This document shows positions 1-7,861 of a stretch of 64,000 nucleotides of DNA, piece after piece. Source of the stretch: Brevibacillus sp. DP1.3A (lineage in GTDB: Bacteria > Bacillota > Bacilli > Brevibacillales > Brevibacillaceae); the NCBI RefSeq assembly GCF_013284245.2, contig NZ_CP085876.1:4261001-4325000 (forward strand), read 5' to 3'. Position 1 is the first letter of the stretch, and the number at the start of each line of letters is the position of its first letter. The notes beneath the pieces are model-generated. The model had not been told where the DNA came from and made no database searches. It saw nothing but the letters and a program-made list of their open reading frames with translations. Position numbers and translations under genes: made by a program.

Positions 1-65
1 TCAATCCATTTTAGGATACCTTTTTGCTTCATCAGATCTGCTTGCACATTCGTGCCTTTCGCCAT
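1..65 (-). CDS. N-terminal start of an unidentified CDS (runs off window)
   Basis: An ATG at 63-65 on the minus strand opens a frame that stays open to the window edge (21 complete codons, beginning M-A-K-G-T-N-V-Q). A G-rich ribosome site (GGGGGCG) lies 6-7 bases upstream. The product cannot be recognised from so few residues. The sequence upstream of the start could be a leader or the end of a mobile element. The call rests only on start, ribosome site and open frame. Confidence 0.4.
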   Translation of the reverse strand, partial: MAKGTNVQADLMKQKGILKWI

Positions 66-471
66 AGTTTCGCCCCCAAAGTCGTTTGAATTCCCTGAAT
101 GTTTCTGCGGCTTTGCAACCATCCTCGGGATGAATGATGTGGTCTTCCTTCTCTAGCGCTCATCGCCGTTGATGGTTCAGCGGGAGAAAGACGAAGTGAG
201 CTTCCCTTTTTTCGTGAAAGCCTTTCCAAGAATCGAAAGGCTTGTACACAATGCCTTTTATCTGACCCCAACTTTTTAGTAGGAACTCAAATATCATAGG
301 CAAAGTTCATTCTCACATAATAACTTTCTAATATGATTATATAATCTACAAAATGCATGTCAATAATTTTTAGACTATTTTATGAAATTTTCGCTTTTTG
401 GATAATTGCTGTCATTTGCGAGTCTATAGTAATATAGAGATTGACTACGAATGATCACGGAGGAATGACGT
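66..471. other. Intergenic, no supported gene
   Basis: This 406-base stretch holds no convincing gene. Near 228-250 there is a hairpin-capable inverted repeat (GAAAGGC / GCCTTTC) on the leader side of the minus-strand gene at the window edge. From about 280 to 440 the sequence becomes strongly A+T-rich and probably holds the promoter of the plus-strand gene at 472. A 79-codon minus frame at 32-271 has no ribosome site and an atypical composition, so it is not called. Confidence 0.5.
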
Positions 472-975
472 ATGTCTGATGTTATCGTGTTCAAAGGGGC
501 TATTGCTTTCCCCATTACATTGGATCCAACCGTTTGGGTTTTTGATGAACGCAAATTCGATCTGAAAACATACTCGGGCGAAGATGATAGCTCGCTAGCT
601 ACACAAGCAAAGTATTTGGCTGGCACGGGGACGCAGTGGGATAAGGAATTGCGCGAGGGGGCTACGCTTCCTTCCGAACGAAAAAGCTTAGCAGAAGAAC
701 GTAAAGTGCTCGAAGGCGAGTACGGAATCCGTCTCGATCCCTTCATTACAAACGCTGAGCCCCTACCAGAGGTGACTCATGTCCGTCTTCACCGCGGGGA
801 TCAGGAAGCAATCGTTCTTCCACTTGCTGAGGCAAGAAGAGCCATCCTACAATTCTCCAAAGACGGCAAGCCTATTAAAGAAGATGGTCCTGTGTACTTA
901 TATTTGCCGGAAGTGTTGCTGGCAAATGAAGCACCGATCAAAGGAATTACCGCTTTGGAGTTTATTACCAAGTAA
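472..975 (+). CDS. Conserved hypothetical protein, 167 aa
   Basis: The 167-residue soluble protein has no signal peptide and no membrane segment. Its ATG follows a good ribosome site (GGAGG, 7 bases upstream). The N-terminal stretch (residues 8-30, 'AFPITLDPTVWVFDERK') looks like a family signature: I recall similar proteins in Paenibacillus and Brevibacillus, sometimes labelled peptidyl-prolyl isomerase, but no isomerase motif is visible here and that label is not trusted. The C-terminal half is a mixed alpha/beta sequence ending in a leucine-rich segment. The gene is monocistronic and closed by a strong terminator. Function is unknown. Confidence 0.8.
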   Translation: MSDVIVFKGAIAFPITLDPTVWVFDERKFDLKTYSGEDDSSLATQAKYLAGTGTQWDKELREGATLPSERKSLAEERKVLEGEYGIRLDPFITNAEPLPEVTHVRLHRGDQEAIVLPLAEARRAILQFSKDGKPIKEDGPVYLYLPEVLLANEAPIKGITALEFITK

Positions 976-987
976 GCGTAAGATAAC

Positions 988-1024
988 AAAAGCCATCCTC
1001 CTTCGAAAAAAGAGGATGGCTTTT
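988..1024 (+). terminator. Rho-independent terminator after the 167-aa gene
   Basis: The stem AAAAGCCATCCTC / GAGGATGGCTTTT with an A-rich loop ends in a T-run. It lies 12 bases past the stop codon at 975 and can also stop transcription from sda on the other strand. Confidence 0.85.
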
Positions 1025-1057
1025 GCCATATGTTACGTATGTGTGATAATTTTGCTC

Positions 1058-1195
1058 TTAGGCGCTGAACTGCGTGATACGGATATTCCGATGCTGTAGT
1101 TCTTCGCGAAGCAATTCGATAAAAGCTGCATCTAGTTGAAGGTCGACAGCTCGATGATATACTTCTATCAACATTTGGTCACTTAAGTATTTCAC
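1058..1195 (-). CDS. sda: Sda, sporulation checkpoint inhibitor (45 aa)
   Basis: This 45-residue protein starts at GTG 1193-1195 behind GGAGGTGAGC. The sequence (VKYLSDQMLIEVYHRA at the start, then AFIELLREEL) has the helical-hairpin pattern of B. subtilis Sda (KLSDELLIESYxKA...FIELIxxEI). In B. subtilis, Sda binds the dimerisation domain of the histidine kinase KinA and blocks phosphorelay activation when replication is under way or damaged. The same inhibition of sporulation kinases is inferred here. The gene stands alone between a hypothetical gene and rocD. The upstream region carries a vegetative-type promoter and several DnaA-box-like sequences, which fits the DnaA control known for sda in B. 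subtilis. Confidence 0.85.
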   Translation of the reverse strand: MKYLSDQMLIEVYHRAVDLQLDAAFIELLREELQHRNIRITQFSA

Positions 1196-1226
1196 CTTTG
1201 CTCACCTCCATCTCTCATATGAGCCC

Positions 1227-1255
1227 ATTGTAACAGATGCATTTGTATCGAACAA
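1227..1255 (-). promoter_or_regulatory. Predicted sigma-A promoter of sda
   Basis: On the minus strand a -35 TTGTTC (1250-1255) and -10 TACAAT (1227-1232) are separated by exactly 17 bases, about 30 bases upstream of the sda start. The -10 has a good match to consensus and the -35 a moderate one. Confidence 0.6.
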
Positions 1256-1263
1256 TCGTTCGG

Positions 1264-1372
1264 ATATCCACAAGCAATGTGGACATCTTGTTGGTAACAT
1301 GTGGGTAAATTGTGTGTAACTTATAAGTATCCAAGCATTTCCTTTGTGGATGTTTTCTTCCATTTATCCACA
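1264..1372. promoter_or_regulatory. Cluster of DnaA boxes upstream of sda
   Basis: A perfect DnaA box TTATCCACA lies at 1364-1372. Near-matches are ATATCCACA at 1264-1272, TTACCCACA (complement strand) at 1300-1308, TTACACACA (complement) at 1311-1319 and ACATCCACA (complement) at 1345-1353. All lie just upstream of the sda promoter. In B. subtilis the sda promoter is directly activated by DnaA, so the same coupling is inferred. Confidence 0.7.
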
Positions 1373-1433
1373 GTCAGTCGAAAATTGTCGAACGAATGAT
1401 GTGACTATTCTGTCATAAAGAACCCTCAAGAAA

Positions 1434-1463
1434 AAAAGCCACCCTGTACAGGATGGCTTTTTT
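1434..1463 (-). terminator. Terminator of rocD
   Basis: Stem built on AAAAAGCCA / TGGCTTTTT with CCTGTACAGG at its tip, directly after the rocD stop codon. It is symmetric enough to work in both directions. Confidence 0.8.
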
Positions 1464-1471
1464 CGTTGCTA

Positions 1472-2683
1472 TTATGCGTTTGCAGCTTCTGTCACGTGCA
1501 GAACTTGCTTGATGCGATCAATTGCCCAATCCAGATCTTCTTTGCTGATGACGAGTGGCGGTGCAAAGCGAATGGTTGTCTCATGTGTTTCTTTGCACAG
1601 GAGTCCCAGTTCTTTTAGTTTTTCGCAATATGGACGAGCCGCTGTTGTCAGCTCCAAACCAATGAACAGACCGCGACCGCGAATTTCCTTGATGATTGGG
1701 TTGTTGATTTCTTTCAATTTCTCCATGAAGTATGCGCCCATTTCCAGGGAGCGCTGTACAAGACCTTCGTCAGCCAATACATCCATAGCTGCAACAGCAA
1801 CTGCACATCCGAGTGGATTTCCGCCAAAGGTAGAACCGTGGGAGCCTGGCTCAAACACGCTCAAGATTTCTTTATCTGCTGCTACTGCGGAGATTGGGAA
1901 CACGCCACCGCCAAGAGCTTTCCCCATGACGTACATGTCTGGTACTACATCTTCCCAATCGCTGGCAAACATTTTACCTGTGCGACCAAAGCCCGTTTGA
2001 ATCTCATCGCTGACCAAGAGTACATTGTTTGCTTTACATACCTCTTGTGCTTGCTTCAAGTAGCCCTCTTGCGGAATGATGATGCCTGCTTCCCCTTGGA
2101 TTGGCTCCAGCATGAATGCTGCTGTATTCGGTGTAATCGCTTGCTTAAGCGCTTCGATATCGCCATAAGGAATGATTTTGAAACCAGGCGTGAATGGTCC
2201 AAAGCCACGTCTGTACTCTTCTGCAGAAGAGAAGGAAGTTACTGTGACAGTACGACCATGGAAGTTGCCTTCACATACGATGATTTCTGCTTGGTTCTCT
2301 GGTACTTTTTTCACGTCATAAGCCCAGCGACGAACCGCTTTGAGTGCTGTCTCTACTGCTTCTGCACCAGTGTTCATTGGCAGGATCATTTCTTTTCCTG
2401 TCACGGCAGAGAGTTTTTCGTAAAATTCACCTAGTTGGTCATTGTAAAAAGCTCGGGAAGTGAGCGTTACTTTATCTGCTTGATCTTTCAGAGCTTGGAT
2501 GATACGTGGATGACGATGCCCTTGGTTCAGCGCAGAATATGCACTCAGCATATCCAGATATTTATTGCCTTCCGGATCGTGTACCCATACGCCTTCTGCT
2601 TTGGAAATAACGATCGGTAGCGGATGATAGTTGTGCGCACCAAATTTTTCTGTTTGTTCAATAACCACGTTTGTTTTACTCAT
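1472..2683 (-). CDS. rocD: Ornithine aminotransferase
   Basis: The 403-residue enzyme transfers the delta-amino group of ornithine to 2-oxoglutarate, giving glutamate semialdehyde in arginine degradation; it uses PLP in the cytosol. Class-III aminotransferase features are clear: the cofactor-binding [10 protein letters not shown] segment (residues 104-113), [13 protein letters not shown] (225-237) and the Schiff-base lysine in MGKALGGG (K255). The start at 2683 follows AAGGAGG at 7-base spacing; the frame extends 8 codons further but that would bury the ribosome site. Expression is expected from a sigma-54 promoter at 2723-2738 under the divergently encoded RocR. Length and motifs match the RocD family, so confidence is high. 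Confidence 0.95.
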   Translation of the reverse strand: MSKTNVVIEQTEKFGAHNYHPLPIVISKAEGVWVHDPEGNKYLDMLSAYSALNQGHRHPRIIQALKDQADKVTLTSRAFYNDQLGEFYEKLSAVTGKEMILPMNTGAEAVETALKAVRRWAYDVKKVPENQAEIIVCEGNFHGRTVTVTSFSSAEEYRRGFGPFTPGFKIIPYGDIEALKQAITPNTAAFMLEPIQGEAGIIIPQEGYLKQAQEVCKANNVLLVSDEIQTGFGRTGKMFASDWEDVVPDMYVMGKALGGGVFPISAVAADKEILSVFEPGSHGSTFGGNPLGCAVAVAAMDVLADEGLVQRSLEMGAYFMEKLKEINNPIIKEIRGRGLFIGLELTTAARPYCEKLKELGLLCKETHETTIRFAPPLVISKEDLDWAIDRIKQVLHVTEAANA

Positions 2684-2722
2684 GTCGTTAGCCTCCTTCA
2701 AGATCACTTGCTAAAATTATCT

Positions 2723-2738
2723 AGCAAGAACGATGCCA
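2723..2738 (-). promoter_or_regulatory. Sigma-54 (SigL) promoter of rocD
   Basis: Minus-strand sequence TGGCAT-N5-TTGCT has the GG/GC elements in the exact -24/-12 register of sigma-54 promoters. It lies about 40 bases upstream of the rocD start and is consistent with a divergent sigma-54 activator gene. Confidence 0.8.
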
Positions 2739-2780
2739 AATAGGAAAACCCCACAAAGTCGATCCAATCCGATCAGACGA

Positions 2781-2838
2781 GCAAAAAAATTTTGCATCTC
2801 GCATTCATATTCCTTTGCAGTGCATAATGTTTTTGCAC
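2781..2838. promoter_or_regulatory. Candidate RocR activator sites between rocD and rocR
   Basis: Two palindromes lie between the divergent genes: GCAAAA-N3-TTTTGC at 2781-2795 and GTGCA-N9-TGCAC at 2820-2838. They sit about 45 to 110 bases upstream of the rocD sigma-54 promoter, a usual distance for activator binding. The first resembles RocR upstream sites of B. subtilis, which are A/T-rich palindromes with TGCAAAA arms. The second overlaps the probable rocR promoter, where binding could give autorepression. Confidence 0.6.
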
Positions 2839-2851
2839 TCATTCCCTTTAT

Positions 2852-2859
2852 GCTATGAT
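2852..2859 (+). promoter_or_regulatory. Extended -10 promoter of rocR
   Basis: TATGAT at 2854-2859 is preceded by an extended -10 TG dinucleotide (TGC-TATGAT, from 2851). A weak T-rich -35 lies about 17 bases upstream, inside the second candidate RocR palindrome. Confidence 0.45.
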
Positions 2860-2879
2860 ACCCTCATAAGGAAAGGCTG

Positions 2880-4298
2880 GTGACCACGGTGTCGTCTTCT
2901 ACGCATAATTCTTCAGCTGACACTCTCTTGCGCATTTATGAACATATTTTGGACAGAATGAATGAAGGTGTACATGTCATCGATTCGGACGGAACGACGA
3001 TTGTCTACAATTCCAAAATGACCGAGCTGGAATCGATGACCAGACAAAACGTTTTGCACAAACCTTTGGCAGAGGTTTTTCAGTTCCCGTCTGGACAGGA
3101 AAGTACCTTGCTCACATGCTTGCGTACCGGAAATAGCATTCGCAATACACGCCAAACGTATTTCAACGACAAGCAAAAAGAAATTTCAACCATTAACCAT
3201 ACGTACCCCATCATTGAAAAAGGCAAGATCATCGGCGCAATGGAAATCGCAAATGATGTTACCAAAATGGAACGATTGATCAGAGAAAACCTGCTGCAAA
3301 AAAACGGGTCACGCTACACATTCGAGCACATTATCGGGAGAAGCGGTCCTATTCTCGATGTCATAGAGAATGCCAAACGCGCAGCACGCACCTCCTCATC
3401 CGTATTGGTAGTCGGTGAAACTGGTGCCGGGAAAGAGCTGTTCGTGCAAAGCATTCATAATGCCAGTCTGCGTGCTTCTGGTCCCCTTATTTCACAAAAC
3501 TGCGCAGCGCTTCCGGATAGCCTGATCGAAGGGCTTTTGTTTGGAACTGCTCGCGGAGCATTTACCGGCGCAGTGGAGCGACCTGGATTGTTTGAGCAAG
3601 CGGAAGGCGGAACACTTTTTCTCGATGAAATCAACTCGCTTAGTATGCCACTCCAGGCAAAATTGTTGCGTGCTCTGCAAGAGAAGTCGATTAGACGTAT
3701 TGGTGACACAAAGGATCGGTCGATCGATGTGCGAATCATTGCCGCTATCAATGAAGATCCTGTTGAGGCAATCGCCAATTCGCATTTGCGAAAAGACTTG
3801 TACTATCGACTCGGCGTCGTCACGTTATTTCTCCCCCCGCTTCGGGAACGCAAGGAAGATATTTCGATGCTGGTCAGCCATTTTATCGAGAAATACAATG
3901 AGCTGTTCCAAATGGAAGTAAGAGGCATCAGTGACGAGGTTCTGCAATTTTTTATCCAGCATGACTGGCCTGGGAATGTGCGAGAACTTCAACACTTGAT
4001 TGAGGGGGCCATGAATCTGATGATTGACGAATCAACCATCCGCTATGAACACTTGCCTTTGCACTTTTTGCGTCGTACACCAGCCGCTTCCGTAACGATC
4101 GAGCAACCCTCCCCTCATACATTGCCGTTTGTGGATGAAGGAAAGCCATTGAAGGAAACCATGCAAGAATTTGAAACAGCATATATTCACCATGTTGTGG
4201 AACGCTATAACGGAAATATTTCACGAGCAGCCAAGGAATTGCAAATTAGTCGTCAGAGCTTGCAATATCGTTTGCGTAAGCTGGGGATTAAGGGATAA
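2880..4298 (+). CDS. rocR: RocR-type sigma-54-dependent activator of arginine catabolism
   Basis: The 472-residue regulator has an N-terminal PAS-type sensor (about residues 18-130), a sigma-54 AAA+ domain (about 150-380) and a C-terminal Fis-type helix-turn-helix (about 430-470). Visible motifs are Walker A GETGAGKE (179-186), the sigma-54-contacting GAFTGA loop (226-231) and Walker B GGTLFLDE (243-250). The RGAFTGAVERPGLFEQ context is close to B. subtilis RocR. RocR responds to ornithine or citrulline and opens sigma-54 promoters of roc genes. The GTG start follows AAGGAAAGG. The gene is divergent from rocD, its obvious target; the sigma-54-type promoter of the permease downstream is a second. 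A 259-bp repeat begins 28 bases after its stop. Confidence 0.92.
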   Translation: MTTVSSSTHNSSADTLLRIYEHILDRMNEGVHVIDSDGTTIVYNSKMTELESMTRQNVLHKPLAEVFQFPSGQESTLLTCLRTGNSIRNTRQTYFNDKQKEISTINHTYPIIEKGKIIGAMEIANDVTKMERLIRENLLQKNGSRYTFEHIIGRSGPILDVIENAKRAARTSSSVLVVGETGAGKELFVQSIHNASLRASGPLISQNCAALPDSLIEGLLFGTARGAFTGAVERPGLFEQAEGGTLFLDEINSLSMPLQAKLLRALQEKSIRRIGDTKDRSIDVRIIAAINEDPVEAIANSHLRKDLYYRLGVVTLFLPPLRERKEDISMLVSHFIEKYNELFQMEVRGISDEVLQFFIQHDWPGNVRELQHLIEGAMNLMIDESTIRYEHLPLHFLRRTPAASVTIEQPSPHTLPFVDEGKPLKETMQEFETAYIHHVVERYNGNISRAAKELQISRQSLQYRLRKLGIKG

Positions 4299-4326
4299 AG
4301 AGTACCTTTTAAGAGCATTCTGGTTT

Positions 4327-4585
4327 GAGTCAACATAGTGGAGGAGAAGAAAAAGCACAGTTCTCTTCGACTCTGACACGCCCGCAAGTGGGAATCACTG
4401 TCCGTCTCCATTTCCAAAAGGGGACCGTCGAGCCAAAGCCACCCTACGGGCGGAAGTTTCTCGAGGAAGAAGGGTTCGGCAAGCGTGGTCCCCTTTTTGA
4501 AGTTCCGACTGGGTAGGCATTGTCAAGGTCTACGAGCCCTGCACTTTTTCTTCTCACTAGTTTTGTTGGTTCATCGTTACCTTTT
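4327..4585 (+). repeat. 259-bp structured repeat, copy 1
   Basis: This element is about 92% identical by hand count, without indels, to a second copy at 59325-59583. Its ends form an imperfect inverted repeat of about 34 bases whose inner core (GAGAAGAAAAAG / CTTTTTCTTCTC) is perfect. An internal stem AAAAGGGGACC / GGTCCCCTTTT encloses a block from 4420 to 4455 that is identical in both copies and includes CCACCCTACGGGCGG. A shared 63-71 codon frame exists, but the differences inside it are mostly non-synonymous (about 9 of 11 changed codons), which argues against a protein. A structured RNA, a 3'-UTR element or a MITE are all possible. Confidence 0.8.
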
Positions 4586-4640
4586 AATAATTGCTTAGAT
4601 GTTTTCTATCAGTCCAGTTTTCATCTTATCTTTTTTAATA

Positions 4641-4667
4641 AACGCCAAGAGATTTGGCGTTTTTTTA
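4641..4667 (+). terminator. Terminator between repeat copy 1 and the permease promoter
   Basis: Short stem AACGCCAA / TTGGCGTT with a 4-5 base loop and a run of seven T. It would end transcripts from rocR or from the repeat before the sigma-54 promoter of the permease. Confidence 0.8.
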
Positions 4668-4751
4668 ATTATTTTGCATCAGCTGCCGAAACATTTTGCG
4701 CTTTTTGCCAGTATATACCTCAAAAATAATATTTTCATAAAGTATTTCGTT

Positions 4752-4767
4752 TGGTATCATTCTTGCA
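4752..4767 (+). promoter_or_regulatory. Probable sigma-54 promoter of the amino-acid permease
   Basis: TGGTAT-N5-TTGCA places GG and GC in the sigma-54 -24/-12 register and is nearly superimposable on the rocD promoter (TGGCAT-N5-TTGCT). TTTTGCA-like half-sites at 4671-4710 could bind RocR. It lies about 75 bases before the permease start. Confidence 0.65.
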
Positions 4768-4838
4768 GAGCATATATCGCTATCGCGCCTGAAAACGCAT
4801 ACATCCATTTAACATACTCGCGTGAAGGAGAGGGTTAT

Positions 4839-6227
4839 ATGTCCACAAGCAACACGGAACAGCACAATCAATTGAAACGCACAATGAACAGCAGACACCT
4901 CTTTATGATTTCTCTTGGCGGCGTAATCGGAACCGGGTTATTCCTCGGATCAGGTTATACAATTAGTCAGGCAGGACCAGTTGGTGCCATTCTCTCCTAT
5001 TTAGTCGGCGGCTTTATTATGTACCTGACTATGCTATGTCTGGGCGAGCTGACAGTTGCCATGCCAGTGGCCGGTTCGTTCCAAACATATATGACCCGCT
5101 TTGTTAGCCCAGCACTTGGGTTTGGTGTAGGCTGGTTGTATTGGCTTGGTTGGGCCGTGACCGTTGCTTTAGAGTTGTTGTCATCAGGATTGCTGATGCA
5201 ACGTTGGTTCCCTGACTCACCTGTTTGGATGTGGTGCGCGATCTTTGGTGTAGTGCTCTTCTTATTAAATGCTTTATCTGCTCGAGCGTTCGGTGAATCT
5301 GAGTTCTGGTTTTCCAGCATTAAAGTAAGCGCTATCATCTTATTCATCATCTTGGGTGGAGCCGCGATGTTTGGCTTCATCGACCTGAAAAACGGTCAGC
5401 CTGCGCCAATGCTCACCAACTTTACAGAAAGCCCGCTTCTCCCCTTTGGAATCACAGGCTTGCTGATGACGATGATCACCGTGAACTTCTCCTTCCAAGG
5501 TACCGAGCTGATCGGGATTGCCGCTGGAGAAAGTGAGAATCCAGAGCAGACGATTCCGAAGGCCATTCGTACGACGGTTTGGCGTACACTCGTTTTCTTC
5601 ATTCTGGCGATTGCCATCGTGGCAGGGATGATTCCACACCAACAGGCGGGTGTAATTGAAAGTCCGTTTGTCGTCGTATTTGACAGTATTGGGATTCCTT
5701 ATGCCGCTGACATTATGAACTTCGTTGTCTTGACAGCACTTCTGTCTGTGGCTAACTCTGGTTTGTACGCAGCAACTCGTATGCTTTACTCCCTGTCCAA
5801 AGAAGGAATGGCTTCGAAAAAGCTTGGGGCCGTAAATGGAAAAGGGATTCCGATGCACGCTTTGTTGATTACGTTTGCAATTGCTCTCTTGTCTCTTCTG
5901 TCCGGTATTTTTGCAGAAGATACGGTGTTCATGGTACTGTTGTCAATCGCTGGTCTCGGCGCACAGGTGGGTTGGATCTCCATCTCTGCTTCGCAGCTGG
6001 CTTTCCGTCGCCATTACCTGAAAAATGGAGGCAAGTTGGAGGACCTGAAGTTCCGTACACCTTTGTACCCTATACTGCCTTTGATTTCCTTGATCCTGAA
6101 CTTGCTTGTTCTCGTGAGTTTGGCATTCGATCCAGAACAGCGCATCGCCTTGTACTGCGGAGTTCCGTTCATGATCATTGCGATATGCGTGTATCAATTC
6201 CATTTTAAAAAGAAAATCGAAGCGTAA
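4839..6227 (+). CDS. Amino-acid permease, APC superfamily (RocC/RocE-like)
   Basis: The 462-residue membrane protein has about 12 hydrophobic segments. The APC signature GGVIGTGLFLGSGYTI follows a short basic N-terminus (residues 21-36), and there is a conserved GTELIGIAAGESENP region between membrane segments. It imports amino acids with protons; arginine or ornithine is the likeliest substrate class because of rocR and the RocD-like sigma-54 promoter, but substrate cannot be read from sequence alone. The start at 4839 follows GAAGGAGAGGG. The frame extends upstream to 4599 through the terminator and promoter, so that start is rejected. The gene ends at a strong terminator. Confidence 0.85.
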   Translation: MSTSNTEQHNQLKRTMNSRHLFMISLGGVIGTGLFLGSGYTISQAGPVGAILSYLVGGFIMYLTMLCLGELTVAMPVAGSFQTYMTRFVSPALGFGVGWLYWLGWAVTVALELLSSGLLMQRWFPDSPVWMWCAIFGVVLFLLNALSARAFGESEFWFSSIKVSAIILFIILGGAAMFGFIDLKNGQPAPMLTNFTESPLLPFGITGLLMTMITVNFSFQGTELIGIAAGESENPEQTIPKAIRTTVWRTLVFFILAIAIVAGMIPHQQAGVIESPFVVVFDSIGIPYAADIMNFVVLTALLSVANSGLYAATRMLYSLSKEGMASKKLGAVNGKGIPMHALLITFAIALLSLLSGIFAEDTVFMVLLSIAGLGAQVGWISISASQLAFRRHYLKNGGKLEDLKFRTPLYPILPLISLILNLLVLVSLAFDPEQRIALYCGVPFMIIAICVYQFHFKKKIEA

Positions 6228-6236
6228 TTCAAAAAG

Positions 6237-6279
6237 AAAAGCTTGCTGCCCCCTCTTCAAGAAGGGACTGCAAGCTTTT
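6237..6279 (+). terminator. Terminator after the permease
   Basis: AAAAGCTTGC / GCAAGCTTTT stem directly downstream of the permease stop codon, with an interrupted inner stem CCCTTCT. Confidence 0.75.
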
Positions 6280-6314
6280 CATGTTTTATATGTGATGCGA
6301 TAGGCTTGGCAATA

Positions 6315-6422
6315 CTACAATGAGATTCGGACAATTTCCGTAACGACTACCATGGCAAAAACTGCAAATCCAAGGGAACTCGTTACCAGCAACATGCGCT
6401 TTAGCTTTTTCATATCTTCCAT
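6315..6422 (-). CDS. Putative 35-aa single-pass membrane micro-protein
   Basis: ATG at 6420-6422 follows GTGAGGG at about 8-base spacing. The 35-residue product has a basic N-terminus (MEDMKKLKRM) and one hydrophobic helix (about residues 11-28, LLVTSSLGFAVFAMVVV), ending TEIVRISL. Composition and arrangement are typical of small membrane proteins. No homolog is recognised. It lies alone between the permease terminator and the MFS gene on the same strand, and could be the last cistron of that unit. The call depends only on ribosome site and composition. Confidence 0.5.
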   Translation of the reverse strand: MEDMKKLKRMLLVTSSLGFAVFAMVVVTEIVRISL

Positions 6423-6509
6423 AAAAATTCCCTCACTTTCTTGCGCCAATCATCTCTATCGTTATATACGTTTGAACGATGGAAAATGTTTCATTTCGCC
6501 CAAAAATAT

Positions 6510-7727
6510 TTATGAGCGAGCTATTTTCTTAAGATCATTCCCGATTTGTCCGGTTTGTTGTTCCATGCGATGCAGCATCCAGGCCACCCAAAACCCGATG
6601 ACCAAACAAATGGTCCACGGCAGCCACGGCGATTGCAAGCGTAGCCCTACATCGTACACCCATCCTCCTGCTATTTGTCCGAATGAACCCCCGATGGCAA
6701 TCGAATACCCGTTGAAGCCGTAATAGGCGCCCACCAAGTCCTTGGGAGCAAAACGAGGAACGACATCGACCAGATTCGGAACAGCAATCATGGTACCCAG
6801 TGCAAAAAGGAACACATCCAAGAGAATGAGCCACAATGAATCGGCAAACGTGAACAAAAATAGTCCCACACTCATAAACAACGTCCCGATGCCAATCAAG
6901 GTAAGCCTTTGCTGATAACTCTCCAGCAATTGAGTCACTTTCATTTGAAATAAGATTACAAACAGCGAGAGCGCAGAAAGTACGATTCCTACATTCACCT
7001 TGCTATGCGTAACATTTTCAACAAACAGCGGAATCGTTAAAAACACCTGCATATTCAAATAATAATACCCCATCAAAATAAAGGTATATCGTACAAACAG
7101 CTTGTCCTTCACTACCGTGGACATACTTTCCCATATACTATGCCGCGTATTTGTGGCGCGAATCGGTGGGAATAAAAAGAAGATCACGATTGTATTCACT
7201 CCGAAGACGGCCCCTGCAAACAACGAAATGTACGTAAAATCAATAGCCGAGAGTGCTGTCCCCACGATTTGGGAACCGACAACCGCAATATTGCCAAGCA
7301 CATTGCGAAGGGAGAATACTTCTTTTCGGATGGCCTCAGGTGTAATAATCGCATAGGCAGCAGAGCAAGCAGGCTCAAACAACGCCCCACCCAATCCGGA
7401 AAGAATCGCGGCAACAAAAAAGTGCCATGTCTCGGTACAAAAAGCGAACATCGCAAAACCAACAGCACGTACGCCTAATCCGAGGAACATCGCCCCTTTG
7501 TATCCGAAGGCATCCGCGATCACACCGCCTATAAAAGCAAGACCTTGCTGGGAGAACTGTCTAACACTCAGGACTATCCCTGCCATCGCCAGTGTCCAGC
7601 CGATGCTACCCGTCAAATACAAAGTGAGATACGGGATTAATGCATAAAAGCCCATATTCATCATAAAAGATGTGCTTAACAAGAGCTTCACTGAAAAGGG
7701 CGTTTCTCGCCACCATTCCCACTTCAT
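6510..7727 (-). CDS. Major facilitator superfamily transporter (drug/metabolite type)
   Basis: The 405-residue membrane protein has about 12 predicted helices and the MFS loop 2-3 signature in the form GGVIADAFGYKGAM. The start MKWEWWRETPFSVK (7727) follows GAGGGG. An upstream in-frame extension to 7814 has no ribosome site and would overlap the promoter region shared with the divergent LysR gene. Substrate is unknown; a proton-coupled exporter is the usual role for this subgroup. Its divergent partner at 7862 is a natural candidate for its regulator. Confidence 0.85.
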   Translation of the reverse strand: MKWEWWRETPFSVKLLLSTSFMMNMGFYALIPYLTLYLTGSIGWTLAMAGIVLSVRQFSQQGLAFIGGVIADAFGYKGAMFLGLGVRAVGFAMFAFCTETWHFFVAAILSGLGGALFEPACSAAYAIITPEAIRKEVFSLRNVLGNIAVVGSQIVGTALSAIDFTYISLFAGAVFGVNTIVIFFLFPPIRATNTRHSIWESMSTVVKDKLFVRYTFILMGYYYLNMQVFLTIPLFVENVTHSKVNVGIVLSALSLFVILFQMKVTQLLESYQQRLTLIGIGTLFMSVGLFLFTFADSLWLILLDVFLFALGTMIAVPNLVDVVPRFAPKDLVGAYYGFNGYSIAIGGSFGQIAGGWVYDVGLRLQSPWLPWTICLVIGFWVAWMLHRMEQQTGQIGNDLKKIARS

Positions 7728-7861
7728 CCCAATACCCCTCGCTCTCCCGATAGCCCGCATGAAATAAGGATATCCCCAGCTTAGCGAACAGGGTATAATT
7801 TGGGAAACGAACATTTTTGTATATGGTAATCAAATATTTAGATAAGAGGGATTCCAACTGT

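Noticed and set aside
66-300. Possible cyclic-di-GMP, T-box or cobalamin riboswitch
   Set aside because: GCAAAGCC-like words are present but the paired arms and other conserved blocks of those classes are missing.
4325-4516. 63-codon reading frame in repeat copy 1 (and its 71-codon partner at 59299-59514)
   Set aside because: Changes between the copies are mostly non-synonymous, and the sequence is better explained by stems and terminal inverted repeats; no ribosome site fits a start in both copies.
4599-4838. N-terminal extension of the permease reading frame
   Set aside because: It runs through a terminator and the sigma-54-type promoter; the ribosome site and APC N-terminus place the start at 4839.
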